A DNA stretch of 5,173 bases from an uncultured Prevotella sp. (GTDB taxonomy: Bacteria; Bacteroidota; Bacteroidia; Bacteroidales; Bacteroidaceae): positions 1 to 5,173 of the forward strand of contig UQPD01000158.1 in NCBI GenBank assembly GCA_900542795.1, in the 5' to 3' direction. Both the position numbers and the translations under genes were made by a program. The notes below the pieces were generated by a model, which saw only the letters and a list, made by a program, of their open reading frames with translations, was not told the DNA's origin and made no database searches. Position 1 is the stretch's first letter, and each line of letters opens with the position of its first letter. This document shows, in pieces, positions 1 through 5,123 of this stretch.

Positions 1-76
1 TAGGCTGCATTTCGACAATACAAAATCGAAAACCTTTGGCTTTCGTTTTGTATTGTACTCAATTTGCACTAACTTT
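1..76 (+). repeat. Palindromic repeat unit, copy 1 (left end cut by window)
   Basis: This is the first of two 76-base units spaced 84 bases apart. It matches the second unit (85-160) at 74 of 76 positions, differing only at 56-57. It folds as an imperfect hairpin: 16-25 (CAATACAAAA) pairs perfectly with 46-55, T26 bulges, 27-31 pairs with 41-45, and CC/GG at 33-34/38-39 close a TTT loop. The outer ends also match in inverted orientation (TTAG...TGCA against TGCA...CTAA), giving a MITE-like form with no coding content. Similar promoter-proximal repeats are, to my knowledge, common in Bacteroides and Prevotella intergenic DNA. The family name is not known to me. Confidence 0.85.
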
Positions 77-77
77 T
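47..77 (+). promoter_or_regulatory. Degenerate promoter in repeat copy 1
   Basis: TTTG at 47-50 is followed by 19 bases and then TAACTTTT at 70-77. This has the same geometry as the promoter in copy 2, but the last base of the -7 element is T instead of the consensus G. It is probably weaker or inactive. Confidence 0.35.
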
Positions 78-84
78 TATAAGT

Positions 85-160
85 TAGGCTGCATTTCGAC
101 AATACAAAATCGAAAACCTTTGGCTTTCGTTTTGTATTGCGCTCAATTTGCACTAACTTT
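85..160 (+). repeat. Palindromic repeat unit, copy 2
   Basis: This is the second unit, with the same hairpin at 100-139 (arms 100-109 and 130-139). The 8-base linker between copies (77-84) lies in a small palindrome: CTAACTT at 69-75 pairs with AAGTTAG at 81-87. The same 7-mer in inverted orientation bounds copy 2 (81-87 and 153-159), so the full unit may be about 79 bases with short terminal inverted repeats. The right end supplies the promoter elements read into lysS. Confidence 0.85.
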
Positions 161-161
161 G
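131..161 (+). promoter_or_regulatory. Bacteroidota-type promoter for lysS in repeat copy 2
   Basis: A -33 element TTTG at 131-134 is followed by 19 bases and a full -7 element TAACTTTG at 154-161, matching the TTTG / TAnnTTTG consensus used by the Bacteroidota primary sigma factor. Transcription would start near 166-168, leaving about 20 leader bases before lysS. The -33 element lies in the right arm of the repeat hairpin. The leader is A-rich and has no Shine-Dalgarno sequence, which is usual in this phylum. Confidence 0.7.
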
Positions 162-185
162 CACCAAATTCAAAAAAAATTAGCA

Positions 186-1901
186 ATGAACGTTTTAGAA
201 CTCAGCGAACAAGAAATACAACGTCGCAACTCTCTTGAGGAATTGCGCAATATGGGTATTAACCCTTATCCCGCTGCCGAATACCAAGTAACGGCATACA
301 GCGATGACATTAAAGATAACTTTAACGAAGAAGAACGACGCGAAGTTTGCATCGCTGGACGTCTTATGGGACGTCGCGTAATGGGTAAGGCAAGTTTTGC
401 CGAATTGATGGACTCAAAGGGACGTGTACAGGTGTACGTTACTCGCGATGACATCTGCCCTGGCGAAGACAAGACTCTCTATAACACAGTATTCAAAAAA
501 TTGCTCGACTTGGGCGACTTCATCGGTGTTAAGGGTTTTGTGTTCCGCACACAAACGGGCGAAATCTCGGTACATGCACAAGAGATTGTACTCCTCTCTA
601 AAAGTTTGAAGCCGCTGCCTATTGTTAAGGAAAAGGATGGCGTTACCTATGATGCCTTTAACGATCCTGAACTTCGTTACCGTCAGCGCTACGTTGACCT
701 CTTGGTTAACCCCAACGTTAAAGACATCTTTATGAAGCGCACGCAGGTGATTAAAACCATGCGCGAATATTTTGATGAAGCTGGATATACTGAGGTTGAA
801 ACACCCATCCTGCAACCTATTGCTGGTGGTGCAAGTGCTCGTCCGTTTATTACACACCATAACTCACTCGATGTTGACCTCTACCTCCGTATCGCTACGG
901 AACTTTACTTGAAGCGTCTTATTGTTGGTGGCTTCGAGGGTGTATACGAAATCGGTAAGAACTTCCGTAATGAGGGTATGGACCGCAACCACAACCCTGA
1001 GTTTACTTGTATGGAACTCTATGTTCAATATAAGGACTATAATTGGATGATGTCGTTCACCGAAAAACTCCTTGAACGCATTTGTGTGGCTGTTAATGGT
1101 AAACCCGAAAGTGTTATTGATGGTAAGACCATTAGCTTTAAAGCTCCCTTCCGTCGTTTGCCCATTCTTGATGCTATTAAAGAAAAGACTGGCTATGACC
1201 TTAATGGTAAGAGCGAAGACGAGATTCGCGAAATCTGCAAGAAACTCAACATGGAAATTGACGACACCATGGGTAAGGGTAAGCTTATTGATGAGATTTT
1301 CGGCGAATTCTGCGAAGGCACATACATTCAGCCGACCTTCATTACTGACTACCCCATTGAGATGTCGCCGCTCACAAAGAAGCATCGCGATAACCCCACA
1401 CTCACTGAACGCTTTGAGTTGATGGTTAATGGTAAGGAGTTGGCTAACGCTTACTCTGAACTTAACGACCCCATCGACCAGGAAGAACGCTTCCAAGATC
1501 AGCTCCGCCTCTCTGAAAAGGGTGATGACGAAGCCATGTTTATTGACCAAGACTTCCTCCGTGCTTTACAATATGGTATGCCTCCTACATCGGGTATCGG
1601 CATTGGCATTGACCGTTTGGTGATGTTGATGACGGGTCAAACTCAAATTCAGGAAGTGCTCTTCTTCCCGCAAATGCGTCCTGAAAAGAAGGCTCCACGC
1701 GATAAGGCAGACAAGTATGTGGCTGCAGGCATTGCTGAAGAACTCGTTCCTATACTCCAAAAGGTGGGTTACTATTTGGTAAGCGACCTTAAGGACGTGA
1801 AGGCTCAAAAGATTCAGCAACAGATTGGCGAAGTGATTAAAAAGTATAAACTCGATATCACGAAACCAAGCGTGCAGGACATTGAGGCTTGGAACGTGTG
1901 A
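186..1901 (+). CDS. lysS: Lysyl-tRNA synthetase (class II)
   Basis: This cytoplasmic enzyme charges tRNA-Lys with lysine using ATP. The protein is 571 residues. An N-terminal OB-fold anticodon-binding domain spans about 53-138 (from VCIAGRLMGRRVMGKASF). The class II catalytic core spans about 175-500: motif 1 near 186-211, motif 2 at 253-280 with FRNEG and HNPEFT (Arg261), the lysine-site segment ELANAYSELNDP near 418-429, and motif 3 GIGIGIDRLVM at 470-480 (Arg477). Residues 501-571 form a charged, probably helical tail absent from the 505-residue E. coli enzyme; I recall Bacteroidota LysS proteins being similarly long. ATG at 186 was chosen because the open frame upstream only translates the palindromic repeats. 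It probably shares a transcript with gpsA. Confidence 0.97.
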   Translation: MNVLELSEQEIQRRNSLEELRNMGINPYPAAEYQVTAYSDDIKDNFNEEERREVCIAGRLMGRRVMGKASFAELMDSKGRVQVYVTRDDICPGEDKTLYNTVFKKLLDLGDFIGVKGFVFRTQTGEISVHAQEIVLLSKSLKPLPIVKEKDGVTYDAFNDPELRYRQRYVDLLVNPNVKDIFMKRTQVIKTMREYFDEAGYTEVETPILQPIAGGASARPFITHHNSLDVDLYLRIATELYLKRLIVGGFEGVYEIGKNFRNEGMDRNHNPEFTCMELYVQYKDYNWMMSFTEKLLERICVAVNGKPESVIDGKTISFKAPFRRLPILDAIKEKTGYDLNGKSEDEIREICKKLNMEIDDTMGKGKLIDEIFGEFCEGTYIQPTFITDYPIEMSPLTKKHRDNPTLTERFELMVNGKELANAYSELNDPIDQEERFQDQLRLSEKGDDEAMFIDQDFLRALQYGMPPTSGIGIGIDRLVMLMTGQTQIQEVLFFPQMRPEKKAPRDKADKYVAAGIAEELVPILQKVGYYLVSDLKDVKAQKIQQQIGEVIKKYKLDITKPSVQDIEAWNV

Positions 1902-1914
1902 TGTGACACACGTT
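1893..1914 (+). other. Hairpin overlapping the lysS stop codon
   Basis: AACGTGTG (1893-1900) pairs perfectly with CACACGTT (1907-1914) across a 6-base loop, and the TGA stop (1899-1901) lies in the stem and loop. No T-run follows (the next bases are AATTAC and then ten C), so it does not look like a standard intrinsic terminator. It could be a weak attenuator, or it could protect the 3' end of the lysS message within a lysS-gpsA transcript. Confidence 0.45.
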
Positions 1915-1922
1915 AATTACTT

Positions 1923-1957
1923 CCCCCCCCCCTATTAGCTCATTAGCTCATTAGCAT
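1923..1957. repeat. C10 homopolymer and tandem octamer in the lysS-gpsA gap
   Basis: Ten consecutive C (1923-1932) are followed after one base by three octamers: ATTAGCTC at 1934-1941 and 1942-1949, then ATTAGCAT at 1950-1957, with the last two bases changed. Both are slippage-prone simple repeats, and they end 9 bases before the gpsA start. Length variation here would alter the spacing of the gpsA translation-initiation region but not any reading frame. Confidence 0.8.
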
Positions 1958-1966
1958 ATAAACATC

Positions 1967-2962
1967 GTGTACGACTTAGGAAACATAGCTGTGATGGGCA
2001 GCGGCTCGTGGGCCACCGCCATAGCCAAGATGCTACTTGAAAAAGTGGAGCATCTGCATTGGTATATTCGAAGGCAAGATGCCATCGACGACTTTGTACG
2101 CACTGAACACAACCCATCGTATCTCACAAGCGTACACTTCGACACTTCGCGCATTACTTTCTCTACCGACATCAATGAGATTGTACGCTCATGTCGCACA
2201 TTGGTGTTTGTTACACCTTCGCCTTACCTCAAAAATCATTTGAAGAAGCTTAAGGTAAAGCTACACGACAAGTTTATCATCACTGCCATTAAGGGTATTG
2301 TGCCTGATGAAAATTTGGTTTGCTCTGAATTCTTTCGTCAAGTTTACAATGTACCTGATGAAAATTTGGGTGTTCTTGGTGGACCGAGTCATGCTGAGGA
2401 AGTTGCACTTGGACGTCTTACTTATCTCACTGTGGGATGCTCTGACAATGAAAAAGCACGTGCATTTGCCGAGACTATGGCTTCGAGCTATGTTAAGACT
2501 AAGACCTCGTGCGATGTAATTGGCATTGAGTATGCTTCGGTGCTGAAAAATGTTTACGCCATTGCAGCTGGCATTTGCAACGGTTTGAAGTATGGCGACA
2601 ATTTTCAGAGTGTGCTCATGTCAAATGCGGTGCAAGAAATGAATCGCTTTTTGCAAGCTGTTTACCCCATTGACCGATGTGTGTATGACAGTGTTTATTT
2701 AGGCGACTTGTTGGTAACAGGTTATTCAAACTTTTCGCGCAACCGCGTGTTTGGTACCATGATTGGTAAAGGTTACAGTGTAAAGTCTGCGCAAATTGAA
2801 ATGGAAATGATTGCTGAGGGTTATTATGGCACTAAATGTATGAAAGGCATTAACCGCTTTTATCATGTGAACATGCCTATACTCGATGCGGTCTACAACA
2901 TTCTTTACGAACGCATTTCGCCCAGCATCGAAATAAAATTGCTTACTGACTCGTTTAGATAA
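1967..2962 (+). CDS. gpsA: NAD(P)H-dependent glycerol-3-phosphate dehydrogenase
   Basis: This enzyme reduces dihydroxyacetone phosphate to sn-glycerol 3-phosphate, the backbone precursor of phospholipids, in the cytoplasm. The protein is 331 residues, a normal family length. The N-terminal Rossmann fold has the dinucleotide-binding loop GSGSWATAIA at 11-20, followed by FVTPSP at 81-86, AIKGIV with Lys109 and GGPSHAEE at 138-145. The C-terminal helical domain has SVLKNVYAIAAG with the expected catalytic Lys194, GDLLVT at 246-251 and SRNR at 257-260. The start is GTG at 1967: an in-frame TAG lies at 1952-1954, and the next ATG (1994) would remove the strand before the glycine loop. No Shine-Dalgarno sequence or separate promoter was seen, so it is probably co-transcribed with lysS, 65 bases upstream. 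Confidence 0.96.
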   Translation: MYDLGNIAVMGSGSWATAIAKMLLEKVEHLHWYIRRQDAIDDFVRTEHNPSYLTSVHFDTSRITFSTDINEIVRSCRTLVFVTPSPYLKNHLKKLKVKLHDKFIITAIKGIVPDENLVCSEFFRQVYNVPDENLGVLGGPSHAEEVALGRLTYLTVGCSDNEKARAFAETMASSYVKTKTSCDVIGIEYASVLKNVYAIAAGICNGLKYGDNFQSVLMSNAVQEMNRFLQAVYPIDRCVYDSVYLGDLLVTGYSNFSRNRVFGTMIGKGYSVKSAQIEMEMIAEGYYGTKCMKGINRFYHVNMPILDAVYNILYERISPSIEIKLLTDSFR

Positions 2963-2977
2963 GCGTGCTACACTAAT

Positions 2978-3036
2978 AAAAAAGCAACACGTTTTGAACG
3001 CTCTTTTTGGGGGTCTTCAAAACGTGTTGCTTTTTT
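2978..3036. terminator. Bidirectional intrinsic terminator between gpsA and the Lrp-type gene
   Basis: A perfect 21-base-pair stem (2978-2998 with 3016-3036) encloses a 17-base loop. The core is GCAACACGTTTTGAA, and the outer six pairs are A/T, so each strand reads a six-T tract at the 3' side of the hairpin. It lies 15 bases after the gpsA stop and 80 bases beyond the stop of the convergent gene at 3117-3590, as expected for a shared terminator. Confidence 0.93.
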
Positions 3037-3116
3037 GTGTTTTACAAATCTTGCCTTAGAACTTGTCGGAAAAGTAGGGGAGATAAACCAAGCAATGAAA
3101 GAAGGTTACATGTCCC

Positions 3117-3590
3117 TTAATCTTCATCCTTTATAGGTACCTGCGTCGTTGACTTTACATTGCCAATAACAAACACACTGTTCAGACTGCCCAGGCAGTG
3201 CATTTTACCTAAGGTGTTCAACATAAAGTCTTGATAGGCCTCCATGTTGCGCGTGTGTACTTTTATAAGGAAATCAAAATCGCCACTTGTGTTATAGCAA
3301 TCTGTAATTTCATCAATGTTCTGTACGGCATCCATAAACTCTTTGATGTAGTCGTGCGTGTGTTGTTTAAGTCGTATGTTACACCAAATGATGATATTGT
3401 TGCCCACTTTGCGTGAATCTACCAATGCTACGTACTTCTTGATGTAACCCTCACGCTCCAAACGTTTTTGACGGTCGAAGGTGGGTGACGATGAAAGATG
3501 TACCTTGTCTGCCAATTCCTTGGTCGTTAATTTGGCATTGTCTTGTAAGGCTCTAAGTATGGCTTTATCTGTTTTGTCTAAATTTCCCAT
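3117..3590 (-). CDS. Lrp/AsnC family transcriptional regulator
   Basis: This is a DNA-binding regulator of the feast/famine family, which usually senses an amino acid and binds DNA as dimers or octamers. The protein is 157 residues, normal for the family. An N-terminal winged helix-turn-helix (about 4-53) begins LDKTDKAILRAL; the recognition helix is around LSSSPTFDRQKRLEREGYI (32-50). A C-terminal RAM effector/oligomerisation domain spans about 65-145, with the characteristic SGDFDFLIKV (102-111) and a GSLNSVFVIG strand (134-143). The start is ATG at 3588-3590; no Shine-Dalgarno sequence was seen. It is divergent from the MetE-like gene (162-base gap) and convergent with gpsA. Family knowledge and gene order suggest that it controls itself and possibly the MetE-like gene. 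The effector cannot be read from sequence, so no symbol is assigned. Confidence 0.93.
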   Translation of the reverse strand: MGNLDKTDKAILRALQDNAKLTTKELADKVHLSSSPTFDRQKRLEREGYIKKYVALVDSRKVGNNIIIWCNIRLKQHTHDYIKEFMDAVQNIDEITDCYNTSGDFDFLIKVHTRNMEAYQDFMLNTLGKMHCLGSLNSVFVIGNVKSTTQVPIKDED

Positions 3591-3641
3591 TCTGTAGATA
3601 TTAAATTATGAAGGAAGAAATTCTGAATTGTTATATTTATG

Positions 3642-3677
3642 ATTGCAAATATAGCATAATTTCCCGTATTTTGCAAT
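3642..3677. promoter_or_regulatory. Inverted repeat over the regulator promoter, candidate operator
   Basis: ATTGCAAA (3642-3649) and TTTGCAAT (3670-3677) form a perfect 8-base inverted repeat, with centres 28 bases apart. One arm covers the -7 and the other the -33 element of the reverse promoter. Nested inside is a looser dyad, GCATAAT (3654-3660) and ATTTTGC (3668-3674), matching at 6 of 7 pairs. Lrp-type proteins often repress their own gene by binding such dyads. Binding here is inferred; part of the symmetry comes from the promoter consensus itself. Confidence 0.4.
3646..3677 (-). promoter_or_regulatory. Promoter of the Lrp-type regulator
   Basis: On the reverse strand a -33 element ATTG (3674-3677) is followed by 20 bases (3654-3673) and a -7 element TATATTTG (3646-3653), which fits TAnnTTTG. 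Transcription would start near 3640, giving a leader of about 50 bases. Its -33 element is only three bases from that of the divergent promoter. Confidence 0.65.
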
Positions 3678-3680
3678 ACG

Positions 3681-3712
3681 ATTGTTCTGTGAAAAAAATA
3701 CATCTAACTTTG
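3681..3712 (+). promoter_or_regulatory. Promoter of the MetE-like gene
   Basis: A -33 element ATTG (3681-3684) is followed by 20 bases and TAACTTTG (3705-3712), a full match to the Bacteroidota -7 element. The start would be near 3718, giving a leader of about 35 bases, too short for a riboswitch. Control is therefore more likely at the promoter. Confidence 0.7.
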
Positions 3713-3743
3713 CAGCCGTAAACATTTAGCAAACTAAATAATT

Positions 3744-3750
3744 AAAGGAA
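3744..3750 (+). promoter_or_regulatory. Shine-Dalgarno-like site of the MetE-like gene
   Basis: AAAGGAA lies two bases before the ATG at 3753. The spacing is tighter than ideal, but this is the clearest Shine-Dalgarno-like sequence in the window. Together with an in-frame TAA at 3735-3737 it fixes the start. Confidence 0.5.
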
Positions 3751-3752
3751 AT

Positions 3753-4886
3753 ATGGCAAACAACACAAACTTTACAGACAATGCACCTTTTCGCGCAGAC
3801 ATCGTTGGAAGTTTTTTGCGTCCACAAGAGATTAAAGTGGCAAGAGCTGCATTTAACAATGGTGATATCACAGCCAATGAACTTAAGGATGTTGAGGATA
3901 AGTGCATTGCAGCACTCATTGACAAACAAAAACAAGCAGGTCTCCAAGTGATTACCGATGGTGAATTTCGTCGCAGTTATTGGCACCTCGACTTTATGTG
4001 GGGCTTAAATGGGGTTGAACACATAGAACTCGACCACGGCTATTTCTTTCATGATGAAGAAACCACAAAAGGCTCGTGTGCGTTGACGGGTAAAATTAGT
4101 GGAGAGAATCATCCGTTTGTTGAACACTTTAAGTTCGTAAAACAGTTTGAAACAGATGGTATTGTTGCTCGCCAAACAATTCCTGCTCCCGCACAGTTTT
4201 ATGCCGAACTATTCCGTGGCGAAAGCAACACTGCCAACACGCGCCGTGTTTATCCTAATCACCAAGAACTCATGGATGATATTGCCGCAGCATATCGCAC
4301 AGTGATTGCCGAACTCTATGCTGCAGGTTGCCGCAATATTCAGTTTGATGACTGCACTTGGGGAATGGTGTGCGATAAAAGCTTTTGGGAAACTATGACG
4401 GGATGTGGTTATGATGTGGAAAATTTAATGCAAATTTATCTTGAAGTAAACAACAAGGCTCTTGAAGGTCATCCTGCTGACTTGGTTATCAACACCCACG
4501 TTTGTCGTGGCAATTATCATTCAACTTGGGCATCAAAAGGGGCTTATGATGTGGTTGCACCTTTATTATTCGAGAACGAGAACGTCAATTCTTTTTACCT
4601 TGAATATGACGATGAGCGTTCTGGTGGCTTTGAACCACTCAAGCATGTAGCAGCTAACAAAAAGGTGGTGTTAGGACTTATCACGACAAAAAAACCGCGG
4701 TTGGAGGATCGTCAAACTATAATCCAACGCATACATGAGGCTGCAAAATACATTCCTTTAGAACAGCTCTGTCTCAGTCCGCAATGTGGCTTTGCATCTT
4801 GTGAAATTGGTAACAAACTTACTGAAGAAGAACAATGGGCTAAAATTGCATTGGTGCAAAGTATTGCTAAAGAGGTGTGGGGATAG
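3753..4886 (+). CDS. MetE-like cobalamin-independent methionine synthase family protein (single catalytic domain)
   Basis: The protein is 377 residues and resembles the C-terminal catalytic TIM barrel of MetE, which moves a methyl group to the zinc-bound thiol of homocysteine to make methionine. The roughly 350-residue N-terminal half of full-length MetE (about 750 residues) is absent. The length matches the stand-alone family typified by B. subtilis YxjG/YxjH. The expected zinc ligands are visible: His249 and Cys251 in THVCRGN, Glu284 in FYLEYDDER and Cys345 in LSPQCGF. Other landmarks are IVGSFLRP (17-24), VITDGEFRR (66-74) and IQFDDCTWG (196-204). There is no signal peptide or membrane segment, so it is probably cytoplasmic. 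It has its own promoter opposite the Lrp-type gene, which suggests regulation tied to amino acids. The methyl donor and acceptor are not settled by sequence, so no symbol is given. Confidence 0.88.
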   Translation: MANNTNFTDNAPFRADIVGSFLRPQEIKVARAAFNNGDITANELKDVEDKCIAALIDKQKQAGLQVITDGEFRRSYWHLDFMWGLNGVEHIELDHGYFFHDEETTKGSCALTGKISGENHPFVEHFKFVKQFETDGIVARQTIPAPAQFYAELFRGESNTANTRRVYPNHQELMDDIAAAYRTVIAELYAAGCRNIQFDDCTWGMVCDKSFWETMTGCGYDVENLMQIYLEVNNKALEGHPADLVINTHVCRGNYHSTWASKGAYDVVAPLLFENENVNSFYLEYDDERSGGFEPLKHVAANKKVVLGLITTKKPRLEDRQTIIQRIHEAAKYIPLEQLCLSPQCGFASCEIGNKLTEEEQWAKIALVQSIAKEVWG

Positions 4887-5008
4887 TTTTTGAAAATGTT
4901 TTCCTCTGGGAATGTGATTGATGATAGGCAGAGTAGAGGGGGACGTTCAAAATCCATAATTTATCTGCACGTTTTAGGGTTATTTCGATATAATTATCAA
5001 TGTTGTTA

Positions 5009-5046
5009 TGCGCCAGCCTTACCCCATTAGAGGTAAGGCTGGCGCA
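5009..5046. other. GC-rich perfect hairpin downstream of the MetE-like gene
   Basis: A 15-base-pair perfect stem (5009-5023 with 5032-5046, core GCGCCAGCCTTACC) encloses an 8-base loop. Neither strand has a T-run directly after it, so by itself it is not a textbook intrinsic terminator. It may stabilise the 3' end of the mRNA or act together with the hairpin that follows at once. Confidence 0.7.
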
Positions 5047-5047
5047 A

Positions 5048-5096
5048 AAGATATTGATAAATCTATCAGATTAGTCAATATTTTAATTTTTGATTT
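5048..5096 (+). terminator. Probable intrinsic terminator of the MetE-like transcript
   Basis: ATATTGA (5051-5057) pairs with TCAATAT (5075-5081). Inside it AATCT (5060-5064) pairs with AGATT (5068-5072) around an ATC loop, with a T·G and an A·A opposition between the two helices. A T-rich run (5082-5096) follows. The stem is AT-rich and weaker than the one after gpsA. It lies about 160 bases beyond the stop codon. Confidence 0.55.
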
Positions 5097-5123
5097 TTCG
5101 TACGCCTCGCGGTGCTATAGGCC

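Noticed and set aside
36..185. In-frame upstream extension of lysS from a TTG codon, adding 50 residues
   Set aside because: The extension translates the palindromic repeats and the promoter and gives a repeated, non-LysS-like peptide. The ATG at 186 starts a normal LysS N-terminus.
864..1550. 228-codon reverse-strand open frame inside lysS
   Set aside because: It lies wholly within the well-supported LysS frame. I recognise no family in its translation, and it reads as an antisense shadow. The same applies to 414-860 and the other reverse frames in lysS.
2303..2369. 16-base direct repeat CCTGATGAAAATTTGG at 2303-2318 and 2354-2369 in gpsA
   Set aside because: Both copies encode PDENL within a region that aligns naturally with GpsA, and the protein length is normal. 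It is probably coincidence of similar motifs and codons, not an insertion.
3037..3116. Small gene between the terminator and the regulator's stop
   Set aside because: Only 80 bases, with no credible open frame, promoter or RNA structure. It is the 3' flank of the regulator.
3713..3752. SAM or other methionine riboswitch before the MetE-like gene
   Set aside because: The leader after the predicted start is only about 35 bases with no notable stem, too short for known SAM riboswitch classes.
4712..4957. 81-codon reverse-strand open frame at the end of the MetE-like gene
   Set aside because: It mostly overlaps the conserved C-terminus of the MetE-like protein, including the Cys345 region, and lacks a convincing promoter.
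4887..4990. Possible small gene or RNA directly after the MetE-like stop
   Set aside because: No open frame of note, no TAnnTTTG with a properly spaced -33 box, and no stable stem before 4994. Likely 3' untranslated sequence.
5097..5123. Possible start of a further gene or repeat (GC-richer stretch ending in AGGCC)
   Set aside because: Only 27 genomic bases remain before the adapter, with a weak GCCT/AGGC dyad; too little to assign.
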